From the NCBI GenBank assembly GCA_002786025.1, contig NHNW01000056.1:124001-188000 (forward strand): a stretch of 64,000 nt of DNA, read 5' to 3'. Below, piece by piece: positions 19,798 through 29,381 of this stretch. Under the pieces are notes generated by a model. The model was not told the DNA's origin. It ran no database searches and saw only the letters and a list, made by a program, of their open reading frames with translations. Made by a program: the position numbers and the translations under genes. Source of the stretch: Zasmidium citrigriseum. Lineage: Eukaryota; Ascomycota; Dothideomycetes; Mycosphaerellales; Mycosphaerellaceae. Each line of letters opens with the position of its first letter. Position 1 is the stretch's first letter.

Positions 19798-21150
19798 ATG
19801 ACGTCCGAACTCAACCTCACCACCATCATCAGCTTCCAGTTCATGCTGGCCCAGTCCACCTACCCAGCCCTCGCTCGACCAAGCAACGACAAGCCAAACA
19901 TTCATCTCATCCGACAAGTTCTGAGTCTGCCAATGCAAGCGACCTGCTCTTCATGCGGTAAGTCTCACACATTTCGTCTCCCGCTTAGCACCATTAGCGC
20001 TGGTACCGACGACAGCAAGTGGTACGTTGAGCATGATCCTAGCATCACACCAACTCTCGAAGAGATCGATTCGCTGGGCGCTGATCAGAAGTACGTCCAT
20101 TTTCACGGCATCACAATCAAATCAAGACGGTTCGGCAAGCAGCATCTTGAGACGACCGTCGACAAGAATCGTCCCTCTCATACACACACAGTAAGTATGG
20201 CCAGCGAGATCAAAGCGGTCCTCAACCAACTCCGCACACGCCTGAACAAACTCTACCCCGGCTCCCAAGCCTGGCTGCTCCCCTCCACCAACTGCAGCAT
20301 CAAAATCCATTTCTACAACGGCACGAGCGGCTTACCCCTGACAACGCTCAAGAAACTCAGCTGGATAATTATCACCTGGCAACGCCACTTCGACACCCTC
20401 CACGCAACTCACCGCATCACCCGCAACCCGCCTTTTGAGTCGAGCCTGGACGTCCATCTCGACGCCTGGCTGCAGCAGATCAAGAAAGCCCCTGGCCTTC
20501 GCTCGCTGACTGAACTTATGACAGGCGTCAAAGCAGCGCAGATCCTGGACATCTCCCAGGTCCCAGACGGTGGGTCTGCGATCTTCAGCCAGCAGGCGAG
20601 TACTTTCGATGGCACCGCCGCGATGGCATGGATCGATGTCCTGACCAAAGTCCTCCAACGGGCACACTACGCCGAAGGCACATTCTTTGCTTGGCAATTC
20701 TCCAGTGACGGTGAATATCGCGCTCCAAACTATGACCAGTGGGACATGCTGAGGACCTTGCATGTCAAGAAGAGCACGATAAAGCATTATCGATCGAAGA
20801 CGAAAGACAGCATCTCGCAGAGGGATGAAGACTTGGCTGCTGGTCTTGAGGCTACGGCGAGAGGTGATTTGTTGGGTCCGTTGGCGTTGCAGGTTGCGAA
20901 TACCGCCTTGGCTAGCGGCAATCATGGCAGAGTCAGAGAGCTGGTTTCTGACAAGCTGCGAACCGGTGAGTATGGAAGATACATGATGGGATATGTTGAG
21001 GCCGTGGAGAGGCATTCCGCTCCGAGACCTCAGGTCAAGACGACTTCGGCACATGGATCTCCTCGGTGTTCAAAGCCACCCTCTGAGTCTCTTGCGGCCC
21101 CGTCTCCTGAATGCCTTGCGGGAGGTGATGATCGTTGGGTGATAACCTAG
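19798..21150 (+). CDS. Degenerate amidoligase-like protein, 450 aa
   Basis: Single ORF from the ATG at 19798. The block order resembles fungal 'putative amidoligase' proteins (ATP-grasp-like COOH-NH2 ligases, PF12224): an N-terminal SFQFMLA where the family has F-x-E-x-E-F; KWYVEHDPSI where it has W-x-V-x-x-D-x-S; YVHFHGITIKSR where it has G-x-E-x-x-S-P; ASEIKAVLNQLR; and NCSIKIHF, then LPLTTLKKLSWIIITWQ and DTLHATHRI where it has CG-HVHV, L-x-x-L and LH-x-x-R. The acidic and His residues that define the active members are mostly replaced (FQF for FEF, IKIH for HVHV). If the match is right, this is probably catalytically dead or much diverged. The C-terminus is unrecognised. Confidence 0.5.
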   Translation: MTSELNLTTIISFQFMLAQSTYPALARPSNDKPNIHLIRQVLSLPMQATCSSCGKSHTFRLPLSTISAGTDDSKWYVEHDPSITPTLEEIDSLGADQKYVHFHGITIKSRRFGKQHLETTVDKNRPSHTHTVSMASEIKAVLNQLRTRLNKLYPGSQAWLLPSTNCSIKIHFYNGTSGLPLTTLKKLSWIIITWQRHFDTLHATHRITRNPPFESSLDVHLDAWLQQIKKAPGLRSLTELMTGVKAAQILDISQVPDGGSAIFSQQASTFDGTAAMAWIDVLTKVLQRAHYAEGTFFAWQFSSDGEYRAPNYDQWDMLRTLHVKKSTIKHYRSKTKDSISQRDEDLAAGLEATARGDLLGPLALQVANTALASGNHGRVRELVSDKLRTGEYGRYMMGYVEAVERHSAPRPQVKTTSAHGSPRCSKPPSESLAAPSPECLAGGDDRWVIT

Positions 21151-21886
21151 ATCGCTCATCGGGGACGTCAGCACCAGATTGTGGACAGATCGTGGGCAGA
21201 TGCTCGACATTGTAGACTGGAAAACGAGAGGTGGTTTGTTTCAATTTTCGTTTCAATCTAGTATAGCTCATTTCTACACCTGCAACTCTTGACTGTGCCA
21301 TTGAGACCAATGCTTATTCTCTGACTCTAATAGTGACAAAGCTTTGCATATGCCCGACACCCTACCGACCATACCTCTGAAGCTGGCCAGACCACACGGT
21401 CGTTCCTGGAACGCCACCCTGACCCGGATCGAAGCGTGACGAACCAGCCAGTGCTTGTTGAATGCGAGAGCGACTCGCCAGTGTGTCGTTGAAAGTCGGG
21501 CGAATGTCCGAGGCGTGATTGACCGTGTTGTACGAAATGGCCACCCGCTTCCATCTTGTCGTCCAGCTTCGTCCAGATCTTGAGACTGAGACCACCGGCC
21601 CAAAGCCCAGCGGCTGATGCTTCAGCAAGAAAACCATTCCAAAAACATAAACTCGAACAAAAGAAAACATCCACCATGCGGAGGCCCGAGCCGTGGTTGA
21701 CGGTGTTAAAGAGAAGCGGCGGCCCTTCTTCCTGTCGTCGTCCTGAGCTCTTGTTGGTTCCGGATAGAGATGCTGACCGAAGAGTGCAGCAGTCGCACAT
21801 CCAGCCAAGAGCCCGCAGAGCATGCAAAATGAAGCAAACGAACGCCCTCATCTTTCCCTTTCCTACGTCCATTCCTCTTTTACTTC
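21151..21886. other. Convergent intergenic region, 0.74 kb
   Basis: 3' flanks of two convergent genes. No gene seen. Confidence 0.5.
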
Positions 21887-22618
21887 TCACAAGTCCATGT
21901 CGACATCTTCCACAACCTCCTGAGCGGGCGCCTCCTGAACAGGTGCCTTGGCCTTCAACTTCTTGATCTGGCGCTCTGGCTTCTCGCACATCATTCCATC
22001 CTCGCCAAACTCCTCCTCTGCGCTGTTCTGGTTGGGTTCCTTCTCGCGCTTGCGCTTCGTTCCCACAGGCGCTGGCGGCGGCAGCATGACAGGCGACGGC
22101 AGGCGAAACGCTGGCGGCGAGCTGAGCTCCATCTTCTCATCGCGCAGAGACGACTGCGGACGTATTGGCGCATTGAAGATGGTAGACGAGCGTGGACGCG
22201 TCGGCGTGGTGAAAATGAGTTCGGAAGTCGAAACCTTGGAGCGGTTGAGCGGGTTGGCGATGTTGCGGAGGGCTTCTGCTGGGCGTGGGCTGTAGATTGG
22301 TGGCCAGTTGCGGACGGGCTCCTCGACCTCCATCGTGTCGGTTGGCTGGTGTTTGTCGCTGTTGGCGTTCTTCGAGTCCTCGAAGTCGGCCATCATCTCG
22401 TCGTACTCGCGCGCGCCGTCGGACATGCCCTCGTCGTCGCCCTCGTCTACGCGCATCTTGTTCTGGGTCTCGTCGATGGCGCCGAAAGGGTCGTTGGATG
22501 GCTGGACTGGGTTCTCGTGTTCCGCATGGCTTGGTCGTGGCTGCGGCCAGGTGCCGGAAAGGCGACTGGCGTGGTTGACCTGGGCGACCGGGCCAGAGAA
22601 GGGGTTTTGAGCGAACAT
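21887..22618 (-). CDS. Hypothetical disordered nuclear-type protein, 243 aa
   Basis: ORF from the ATG at 22618 (MFAQNPFSGPVAQ). Mostly low-complexity: acidic middle (DEGDDEGMSDGAREYDEMM), Pro/Ser-rich segment with FTTPTRPRSSTIF and APIRPQSS, a basic KRKREKEPN (NLS-like) and a final PVQEAPAQEVVEDVDMDL. No enzyme motif. It is first in a run of three minus-strand orphan genes with nuclear character (also 23244 and 24701), which may be related by duplication of surroundings rather than sequence. Confidence 0.55.
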   Translation of the reverse strand: MFAQNPFSGPVAQVNHASRLSGTWPQPRPSHAEHENPVQPSNDPFGAIDETQNKMRVDEGDDEGMSDGAREYDEMMADFEDSKNANSDKHQPTDTMEVEEPVRNWPPIYSPRPAEALRNIANPLNRSKVSTSELIFTTPTRPRSSTIFNAPIRPQSSLRDEKMELSSPPAFRLPSPVMLPPPAPVGTKRKREKEPNQNSAEEEFGEDGMMCEKPERQIKKLKAKAPVQEAPAQEVVEDVDMDL

Positions 22619-22811
22619 GGTGTTGTTGGAGGGAGTGGTCGGGTTGGAAATTGGTGATTCCAGGTTGTCAAGGGGAGGCGCGGTAAGCGAGAAGTCTTGT
22701 GAAGCAGTGCGTAGCGGGAATGTTGCGAGGTACGCAGTATCAGACAGGATGCCTTGTGCAGATGAGGTTTGGTTTGCGTCGCGGCGATGAAGTTCGAGAA
22801 GCGAAACGCAG

Positions 22812-22855
22812 CGGCTACGTCTTCATGCGCGCGCGGCTACGTCTCCATGCGCGCG
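22812..22855. repeat. 22-bp direct repeat x 2
   Basis: Two adjacent 22-bp units (CGGCTACGTCT-CATGCGCGCG) with one mismatch, in the upstream region of the 22618 gene. The CGCGCG tails are palindromic. Confidence 0.8.
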
Positions 22856-23243
22856 CGGACAGGGGTGCCGCGCTTAGCTTCTCAAACTCTAAATTTCCAT
22901 TCACTTGTCAAGGTTCGCGCTAATCCGCTTTGGGAAGTCACCGCACGTCGCCTCTAGTCGAGCATGTTCGGAACTTTACGGCTTACAATTCTGGTAAGAG
23001 TGCTTCAGATCACTTTCAAGTAAATATGTGGACCAAAGATACTGCTCTTAGTCATGGAATAGCCAAGGGCACCATAAGAAGAAAACACAGAGTATTTGGT
23101 TAAGAATGGCTGCACATATGCAAGCTAATCTGAACTCCGCAGTCCACACAAGTCGCATTCACGGTAAATCCAAAGATGGAATCATTCTAAACGCATGTTC
23201 CCTCGCTCCATTTCTTCACCAGATTAAGCTTCCTCACGAACCG

Positions 23244-23960
23244 TTATTCATTACCGGTCAGATCGATAACGACCTTGGCCTTCTTCTTACCATGCTGCGG
23301 CACGTCGCTTCTCTCTCCTTCATTGCCAGTATCGACTAGCCGCTTCCTCTTCGAACGTTGAATGCTGCTCAGGAGGCCGGAAACGGCGTTGCGAGACGGC
23401 CGAGTAGGAGTCGGCTGCGGGTCCGGACGCTCGATCGATCGAGCAATATCAGGCAAAGCGTAAGGGTCGCCGAACACATGACTACCAGAGAGGCCAAAGA
23501 AAGGATCTTCTTCAACCGCAGGCTCGCCATCGGAATCGCTGATGTCTGCCAAGAAGGTCGTTGCTGGATCATCGTCGTCCTCTTCATCTTCTTCGGCCTG
23601 CTCAGGAGTACGTAGCCGAGCAGGTATAAAGTCTTCAGGTACTGAGAGCGCTGCCCAATTGAACTGATCAAGATACTCCGAGAGCGGCTGATTCGCAGGA
23701 ATCGCTGTGCCAGTCCAGTTGGCGACGACCTGGGCAAGATCACGCTCACGAGCTTCAGTAGCCAGACGTTGAGCGTCGAGGGCATCTGCGAGTTGCTCGA
23801 GCTCAGAAGCCCACAGCCACAGCTCACGACGCTCCCGAGTCAACTCTTCCTCTCGAAGATCGAGAACGTCATTACGAGTGGTGTTACGCCTTTTCGACTC
23901 GTCAATGGTGGACAGCTGACGACTGGTAGTTGGCGAAATGGTGTTGTCGTTCAAAGACAT
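23244..23960 (-). CDS. Coiled-coil protein with C-terminal SUMO-interacting-type motif, 238 aa
   Basis: I start at the ATG at 23960 (MSLNDNTIS); the open frame extends upstream only via a TTG. Residues ~25-85 form an RE-rich coiled coil (LREEELTRERREL, LATEARERDLAQV). Next comes VVANWTGTAIPANQPLSEYL, an acidic region, DPYALPDIARSIERP, a basic RSKRKR segment and a terminal KKKAKVVIDLTGNE. The last element has the hydrophobic-acidic form of a SUMO-interacting motif (VIDLT). The gene at 24701 has every block in the same order, so they are paralogues. Likely nuclear; SUMO binding is inference from the motif. Confidence 0.7.
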   Translation of the reverse strand: MSLNDNTISPTTSRQLSTIDESKRRNTTRNDVLDLREEELTRERRELWLWASELEQLADALDAQRLATEARERDLAQVVANWTGTAIPANQPLSEYLDQFNWAALSVPEDFIPARLRTPEQAEEDEEDDDDPATTFLADISDSDGEPAVEEDPFFGLSGSHVFGDPYALPDIARSIERPDPQPTPTRPSRNAVSGLLSSIQRSKRKRLVDTGNEGERSDVPQHGKKKAKVVIDLTGNE

Positions 23961-24700
23961 TGCTGGTAGGTAGGAAGGGCTTGATGCAGGGGCCAATAAC
24001 GATTCTAGGGGGACTCTTTTCTTTGGTGGAACGAATTGTCCGTAGTTCGGTTGACCTCTTTTCCGAATTCCAAGCCTTGAAAAGAGGTTCAGTGCTTGTA
24101 GCGTTCTCTAGGCTGCTACAGCGATAAGCATCCGCGTGTATCCTGCGAAGTTCAATCCACGAATCTTTAAGTACCGCTGGTAGATGGCGAGATTGAATAC
24201 ATGTATGCCATGATGCATCAGAATGCATGCGGGAGTGAATGACGAATGGGCGAATCTGGGTTGGAGGGCCAAATGGTGTGTGGCCTTCACCACATTAAGA
24301 ACGGACTTGTCATAGCCACCGCAGTCAATAGCTAATCTTGCCCGAGACTGCCGCTACCGTTGTATTGCAGTGCTGCGATTGAGCGTCAGCAGTGAGAAGC
24401 CAGACATGTAATGGAACCAGAAGGAAATCCAATACGCCAGAGTACTGGAAAGGAAAACGTTCGGCAGTCTATGTCAAAGCAAGCAAATTGGTATCGATTG
24501 ACTCGTCCCAAATCGAAACGCTATTCTCTCGGTCTGTTCCCGAAATCCCCAGAACGCCGCGTGAAATCCAAAAAGCAAATGCTGCAGATGGTGGATGTGT
24601 TTCATGTGTTGCTCTAGGGCCGTACTTTTCTCCACCCATGTTTCGAAAGCACGGCTCCATCGTCGAGCTGTTGGTGAGGTCATTGGAGCGGGCCATTCTT
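23961..24700. other. Intergenic between paralogues
   Basis: 0.74 kb between two same-strand paralogues. Some minus-frame text is present but no supported gene. Confidence 0.5.
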
Positions 24701-25363
24701 TCAGTCATCGCCGGTCAAGTCGATGACGATCTTTGACTTCTTGTTGTCTCCCTCAGCTTCGTCGGTGTCCGTGGAACGCTTGCGCTTCGCAGGCTGCTTG
24801 CGGATCCGGGCTTGCATGTTCGGGATGGCGAGTCGACCGGCCGGGGTTGGCGTGTCTGGCATCTCTGGGGTGGGCTCTCGTTCGATGGACTGTGCGATGC
24901 CAGGCAACGCAAACGGATCAGCGAACTGGATATGGGCATTCTGGTACTGGACTGGAGCACCAGGTTGTGTTTGAGGCTGAAGTGGAGCAGGAACTTGAGG
25001 AGCTGGAGCTCCAATGCCACCACGGTTGAAGCCAGGTGGCATTGGCATTGCCGTCCAGTCGAAGCGCTCGAGGAACTCTTCGGCGGAAACGCCCGCAGGA
25101 ATTGGCGCGCCAGTCCAATTGGAGACCAGCTGAGCCAAGCGGCGCTCTTGGGCGATGACATTGTCTTCGCGTTCTTGCACATCGTACGCCGCGTCATCAA
25201 TGCCCTCCTCGCGCAGGTCGAGCTCCCAGTCGCGCTCGTTAGCCATCTCCTCACGGTTGGCTATGTTAGCCTCTCGCTGGTTAAGCTGCTCCTCGCGGGT
25301 GGCCATGTTGGGAGTAGAGGTGGCGTTGGTGGAGGAAGTGGTAGTTTGAGTGCGAGAAGCCAT
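24701..25363 (-). CDS. Coiled-coil protein with C-terminal SUMO-interacting-type motif, paralogue, 220 aa
   Basis: ORF from the ATG at 25363. The coiled coil spans residues ~20-75 (REEQLNQREANIANREEM, then VQEREDNVIAQERRLAQL). It is followed by LVSNWTGAPIPAGVSAEEFL, a Pro/Gln-rich linker, DPFALPGIAQSIERE, a basic AKRKRS and a terminal KKSKIVIDLTGDD. Each block has its counterpart in the 23244 protein. The tail fits a SUMO-interacting motif flanked by acidic residues. A TATA-like run lies ~135 bp upstream. I recognise no outside family. Confidence 0.7.
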   Translation of the reverse strand: MASRTQTTTSSTNATSTPNMATREEQLNQREANIANREEMANERDWELDLREEGIDDAAYDVQEREDNVIAQERRLAQLVSNWTGAPIPAGVSAEEFLERFDWTAMPMPPGFNRGGIGAPAPQVPAPLQPQTQPGAPVQYQNAHIQFADPFALPGIAQSIEREPTPEMPDTPTPAGRLAIPNMQARIRKQPAKRKRSTDTDEAEGDNKKSKIVIDLTGDD

Positions 25364-26385
25364 GTCGGGATGTTGTTGAAGATTTGTTCTTGTTTTGGTG
25401 TGCTGTGGAGTCGGAATCGTGTCCTTGAGTGGGTGAGGTGTAGAGATTCGGAAAGCTTGATGGTCATTGTTTCAGAAAACCAGTGCGGCGCCAGGCGTAT
25501 ATATATCATCCTAGGTTGTGTTATAGCAAGGTGTTGAGTGAAGGTGTTGTATTGTCGTGCTGATAATGCTATTCTCGGAGAATCGATTGTGTTGCGAAAG
25601 GCCATTGTCGTTGAACGGGAGTCATCGATTGGCTAGTCGCTGCTTGACAATAGGGACAATGAACAATGCGGCGAAAAACAGTGCGACGGCCCGACATCCT
25701 GTATTCACATTCCCAAAGCTCTACGCTCTTCATCCTGGAGGCTGAATGTCGACATGGGAGAGCAGGAACTAGCTGCGACTCCGATGGATGTTCTATATGT
25801 GACGAGGAGAAGATGTTAGGCCATGCGTGTCTCAGAGCGCAGGAAGACGATGCGAAACCGGTCGTGCGTGTTGCAGGACAGCAAACGGTATGAGACGTCT
25901 GCAGAGATGTACATTAGCTGCTAAGGCCTCGTAGGCGAAAGTGATTCGTTATCCTTTGCCCAATAGACTCTATTCGTACCTGTATATATTCCGACGTCGG
26001 GACATGGCGAGTGTCCAAGTAGAAGGCGCAGGTTTCCAGATAAGAGGCGTGAATGCTCTACCTTTGGGCATTACGTCAGTCGGAAGCGATCTTCACATGC
26101 CAAAACCTGACCCGAAGTACACCCACCAGCTTTGTTTACTTGTTTACTTGCCCCCACCGACGCCCGACACCTGCACTTCGCTTGCACTGCACTCCCTCAA
26201 GCTTTTGCCACCCTCTCCTTCCGCCCACGTCCTTTCCGTGCCCTCTCGACATCAATTCCCAGCAGTCCATCCTTCTCGGCCAGCAAAAGTCATCAAAGCA
26301 CACTGTAAGTATCAAGAGAGCGATGCAAGACTCAACCCGTAACTCACACGTTTCAGCAATTCATCCACACAATCCTCCGACGAAA
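25364..26385. other. Divergent promoter region, 1 kb
   Basis: Lies between the minus-strand SIM-type pair and the plus-strand coiled-coil pair. It contains the 5'UTR intron of the 26386 gene (26305-26356, GTAAGT...TTTCAG). Confidence 0.6.
25498..25506 (-). promoter_or_regulatory. TATA-like element of the 24701-25363 gene
   Basis: An uninterrupted alternating TATATATAT run 135 bp upstream of the ATG, in otherwise mixed sequence. Position fits a core promoter; not proven. Confidence 0.4.
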
Positions 26386-27183
26386 ATGACGACGACCGAC
26401 TTCAGCGACACCATCGCGCGCTTCAGCAAGCTGGCAGACGAGCTCACCGCCGCAGGTGCGGACGCTCAAGCACAGGCTATGAAAGAGGAAGTCAAGAAGT
26501 TGAAGGACATGCAAAAAGAACTCGAGCGCCGCGAGAAGCACGTCAAAGCGCGTGAGGACACTGTAAAGGCCAATGAGCAGAAGATCAAGGGTCTTTTCGA
26601 CGCATTCAACTTCAACCGCCGCAAAATCCTCGAGCACCAAGCTCGTCAAGAAGAGCGCGACACGTCTCTGTGTGAGCGTGAAGAGCGAATTCGGCAAAAG
26701 GAGATACGGTTCAACGCCCTCAACGACGTCTTCAACTCCCGCAATCAGGTCATGGTCACGCAGAAGCTTGGCGAGCGTCCCAACTGGGCCCGTCTGAGGG
26801 AGTTCTACGAGGAGGCGATGGACGACGCCTCACCTTACATCTTTACTGATCCGATGGAGTCGAAGGCATTCGTCAAGGAGGCACCTGAGATGCCACCTGA
26901 ACTGCCGCACCTGGACTTCAGCAACACGACGACCTCCTCTTCTACGTCGCAACGCCAGGGCCTAGGTCATTCGCTTCCGGCTGCTACACGATCTCACCTC
27001 TCCGCCAACGCCCCTACTTCTTCCTCTTCTGCTCAAGACTCCCGCAGCAACGCCAACGTCTACGGCACATCTACTCATCGCCCAGAGGCATCCTCGGATA
27101 AGGCCAAGCACGGGAAGATCACCGCCGCGAATGCTGGCCTGCGGTACTACCATGGCCGAAAGGACAGGGACTGGGAGGGCTGA
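26386..27183 (+). CDS. Coiled-coil hypothetical protein, 265 aa (tandem paralogue 1)
   Basis: Starts at the ATG after a 52-bp 5'UTR intron (26305-26356) that ends 29 nt upstream. N-terminal FSDTIARFSKLADELTAAGAD, then a long coiled coil (~25-115: EEVKKLKDMQKELERREKHV, EERIRQKEIRF), then NALNDVFNSRNQVMVTQKLG and PNWARLREFYEEAMDD, then a Ser/Thr-rich disordered C-terminus. The neighbour at 27917 has the same order of blocks and the same kind of 5'UTR intron. No known domain. The coiled coil suggests an oligomeric scaffold (inference). Confidence 0.65.
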   Translation: MTTTDFSDTIARFSKLADELTAAGADAQAQAMKEEVKKLKDMQKELERREKHVKAREDTVKANEQKIKGLFDAFNFNRRKILEHQARQEERDTSLCEREERIRQKEIRFNALNDVFNSRNQVMVTQKLGERPNWARLREFYEEAMDDASPYIFTDPMESKAFVKEAPEMPPELPHLDFSNTTTSSSTSQRQGLGHSLPAATRSHLSANAPTSSSSAQDSRSNANVYGTSTHRPEASSDKAKHGKITAANAGLRYYHGRKDRDWEG

Positions 27184-27916
27184 AATCGTGTCTTGAGCGA
27201 TGAAATTGTAAGGCAACGGCGATATGAAAGGGCTCTTACATTCAAGTGGCCGGCAACAAGGCGAAGGCAAGTGGTCTCAAGACTGTGGAATGTATTGTGC
27301 ACAACTATACATGGATTCAACGTTATCGCCGAGTGCGACGAATTTCGCTCTCCAAAGAGCGAAAGTGGGTTTCGTGGTTGAGGGCAGTCAGCGCTATCAA
27401 ACTGCATCGATAGCTAGAGCATGTCTCAACCAGCAGCAAACGTATACAGCTTCCTCATATAACAGATACTTTCTCAAACATCTTCATGGCACGCATATTC
27501 GTCTTTTCTGATTCGTATAAAGACGATCCATCCCGATATATACACACAAGACCCCAATAGCAGTAATTATGATCCAGCATGTGAGACAGATGAAATGTAC
27601 GTCCTCTGAAGGGCCACGGCGAACTGTGCTGTGAAGCTGTGACATGAAGCTGTGACCTTCACATGCCAAAGCTTAAATTTAAGACCATCCACTAGCGTTG
27701 TTTCCTTCCAGGGTCCACCCGCACTAGTTCTGGTCGCACCTTTACAACTGCAATTTGAATCCACACACAACCTCTTTCCGCTTTCAATACCGACACCAAG
27801 CATCAATCGCCTTTTGCCTCAAAAGCAGCAATCTCTTTCGACCAATTGGACTGTAAGTATACCAGGAACGCACCGAGTAGATACGCCGCTCACAACTCTT
27901 CCAGCATACCCTCAAG
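27184..27916. other. Intergenic between tandem paralogues
   Basis: Contains a 5'UTR intron of the next gene (27853-27904, GTAAGTAT...TTCCAG) and a TATATACACAC run near 27537. No further gene. Confidence 0.55.
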
Positions 27917-28723
27917 ATGGCCAGCCTCGACCTTTCCGCTACCATCGGCTGCTTCAACAAGGCCATCAGCGACCTCACCAAGACCGGCGCTGATACGCGC
28001 GCGCTGCAAGAGGAAGTCGATAAGCTGAAAGGCATGGAGCAAGACTTCGAGGGCCTGTTGCAAGACTTGCGGGACTTTAGGGAAGACCTGGACGCTCGCG
28101 AGAAGCGCCTCCAGGAGAAAGAAGACGACTGGGATTTCCGCGACAACGACCTCAGGCGCGAACGTGAGGCACTTCAGAAGCGCGAACAGAGGATGCATGA
28201 GCAGGAGCGCCGCTTCCGTGTGCTCGACGGCGTGTTCAGCCCCGAAAATGAAGTCACGCTCACCAAAATGCTGGGCACCACTCCACGCTGGACTCATCTA
28301 CGAGCGGTGTACGTCAACATGATGAATGAGACGACTCTCGACTTCGCAGTGGTTAGCCTCACGGACTTTGAGACTTGGATGGAGGAGAACTTTACTCGAG
28401 TCTTTGGGCGCAAGCCGCAGTCTGGCAACATCTCGAGCGCCCCGTCTATCAGCAACATAATTCGCCCGCCCTCTGTACCCGAGTCGACACCAAGATACGT
28501 TGCTCCACCGCAAATGCGCCGTCCACGGGGCTATGACATGCAGCCTACCTTGCCACTTGTTCGCGGAGGTCCCGACAACGACAACCTCTACTCCTATCCT
28601 ACACCTCCACGGGATGACACACCAATGCGCCCAAGACCCATGCCCGTAGTCAATCTCCCGCGGCCTCAGAGGCGTGATGGGCGGCCCATGACCGAGACAC
28701 GGTCTCGCATGATGTATGATTGA
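27917..28723 (+). CDS. Coiled-coil hypothetical protein, 268 aa (tandem paralogue 2)
   Basis: ATG lies 12 nt after a 52-bp 5'UTR intron. DLSATIGCFNKAISDLTKTGAD matches the neighbour's N-terminus. The coiled coil spans ~25-105 (REDLDAREKRLQEKEDDW, REREALQKREQRMHEQE). RFRVLDGVFSPENEVTLTKM and PRWTHLRAVYVNMMNE follow, again as in 26386. The C-terminus is Pro/Arg-rich with no partner similarity. Identical intron length and placement support duplication of the whole transcription unit. Function unknown. Confidence 0.65.
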   Translation: MASLDLSATIGCFNKAISDLTKTGADTRALQEEVDKLKGMEQDFEGLLQDLRDFREDLDAREKRLQEKEDDWDFRDNDLRREREALQKREQRMHEQERRFRVLDGVFSPENEVTLTKMLGTTPRWTHLRAVYVNMMNETTLDFAVVSLTDFETWMEENFTRVFGRKPQSGNISSAPSISNIIRPPSVPESTPRYVAPPQMRRPRGYDMQPTLPLVRGGPDNDNLYSYPTPPRDDTPMRPRPMPVVNLPRPQRRDGRPMTETRSRMMYD

Positions 28724-29381
28724 GCTGTGGCCGCGTTCGAGGGACGGCGGTATCTTGAAACGAGCATGAAGAGGGTCTCTAGGTGAGTACCTCCAAGCCC
28801 TTGGCCCTTGATGGATTACGGTGAGACGAGACTGACGCTACGGATAGGGCAGTGCGAGCATGAGACAAGACCGAATGGGGTGGATTGGCCAGGGTATCGG
28901 TGTTCTTTGTGCCTCAATTTCTTCTTTGATGTTTTCTACTGAGTCTTGCTTTGTTCCGGTCTTGTCGAAGGCCAAAGCAACGGGCGTGTTGTTTTATATA
29001 GTATTCGACCAGGACGATCGGCATTGGGCTCTTTTCGTTGGCGCAAGAGCTACGCTACCCGACAGAATGAGGCATACATTGCCATGAAATGAAATGCATA
29101 TGGGGCTGCAAAGGCTCGGCGTCGTCCTTGTCCAACCTCTCGTCTCATTTACCCATCATTCGCTTGCACGTTGGTGTAGAATGCTAAATGCCTATGACTA
29201 CGAGCATTGAAGTCAGGTTGATCAATGATTGAGAAGCATTGCAAGACAGGAACCTCATTGCAGCCCCACGAGAAAGCTTGCGAGAGAAAACACCCAATTA
29301 TGCCCCAGTACCAGACACCCCAACTGCAAAATAGCATTCCGACATATATCACAACTTCTCCTCACATCCTCTTACTCACAC
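28724..29381. other. Convergent intergenic region
   Basis: 3' flanks of the coiled-coil gene and the double-BTB gene. Nothing else seen. Confidence 0.5.
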
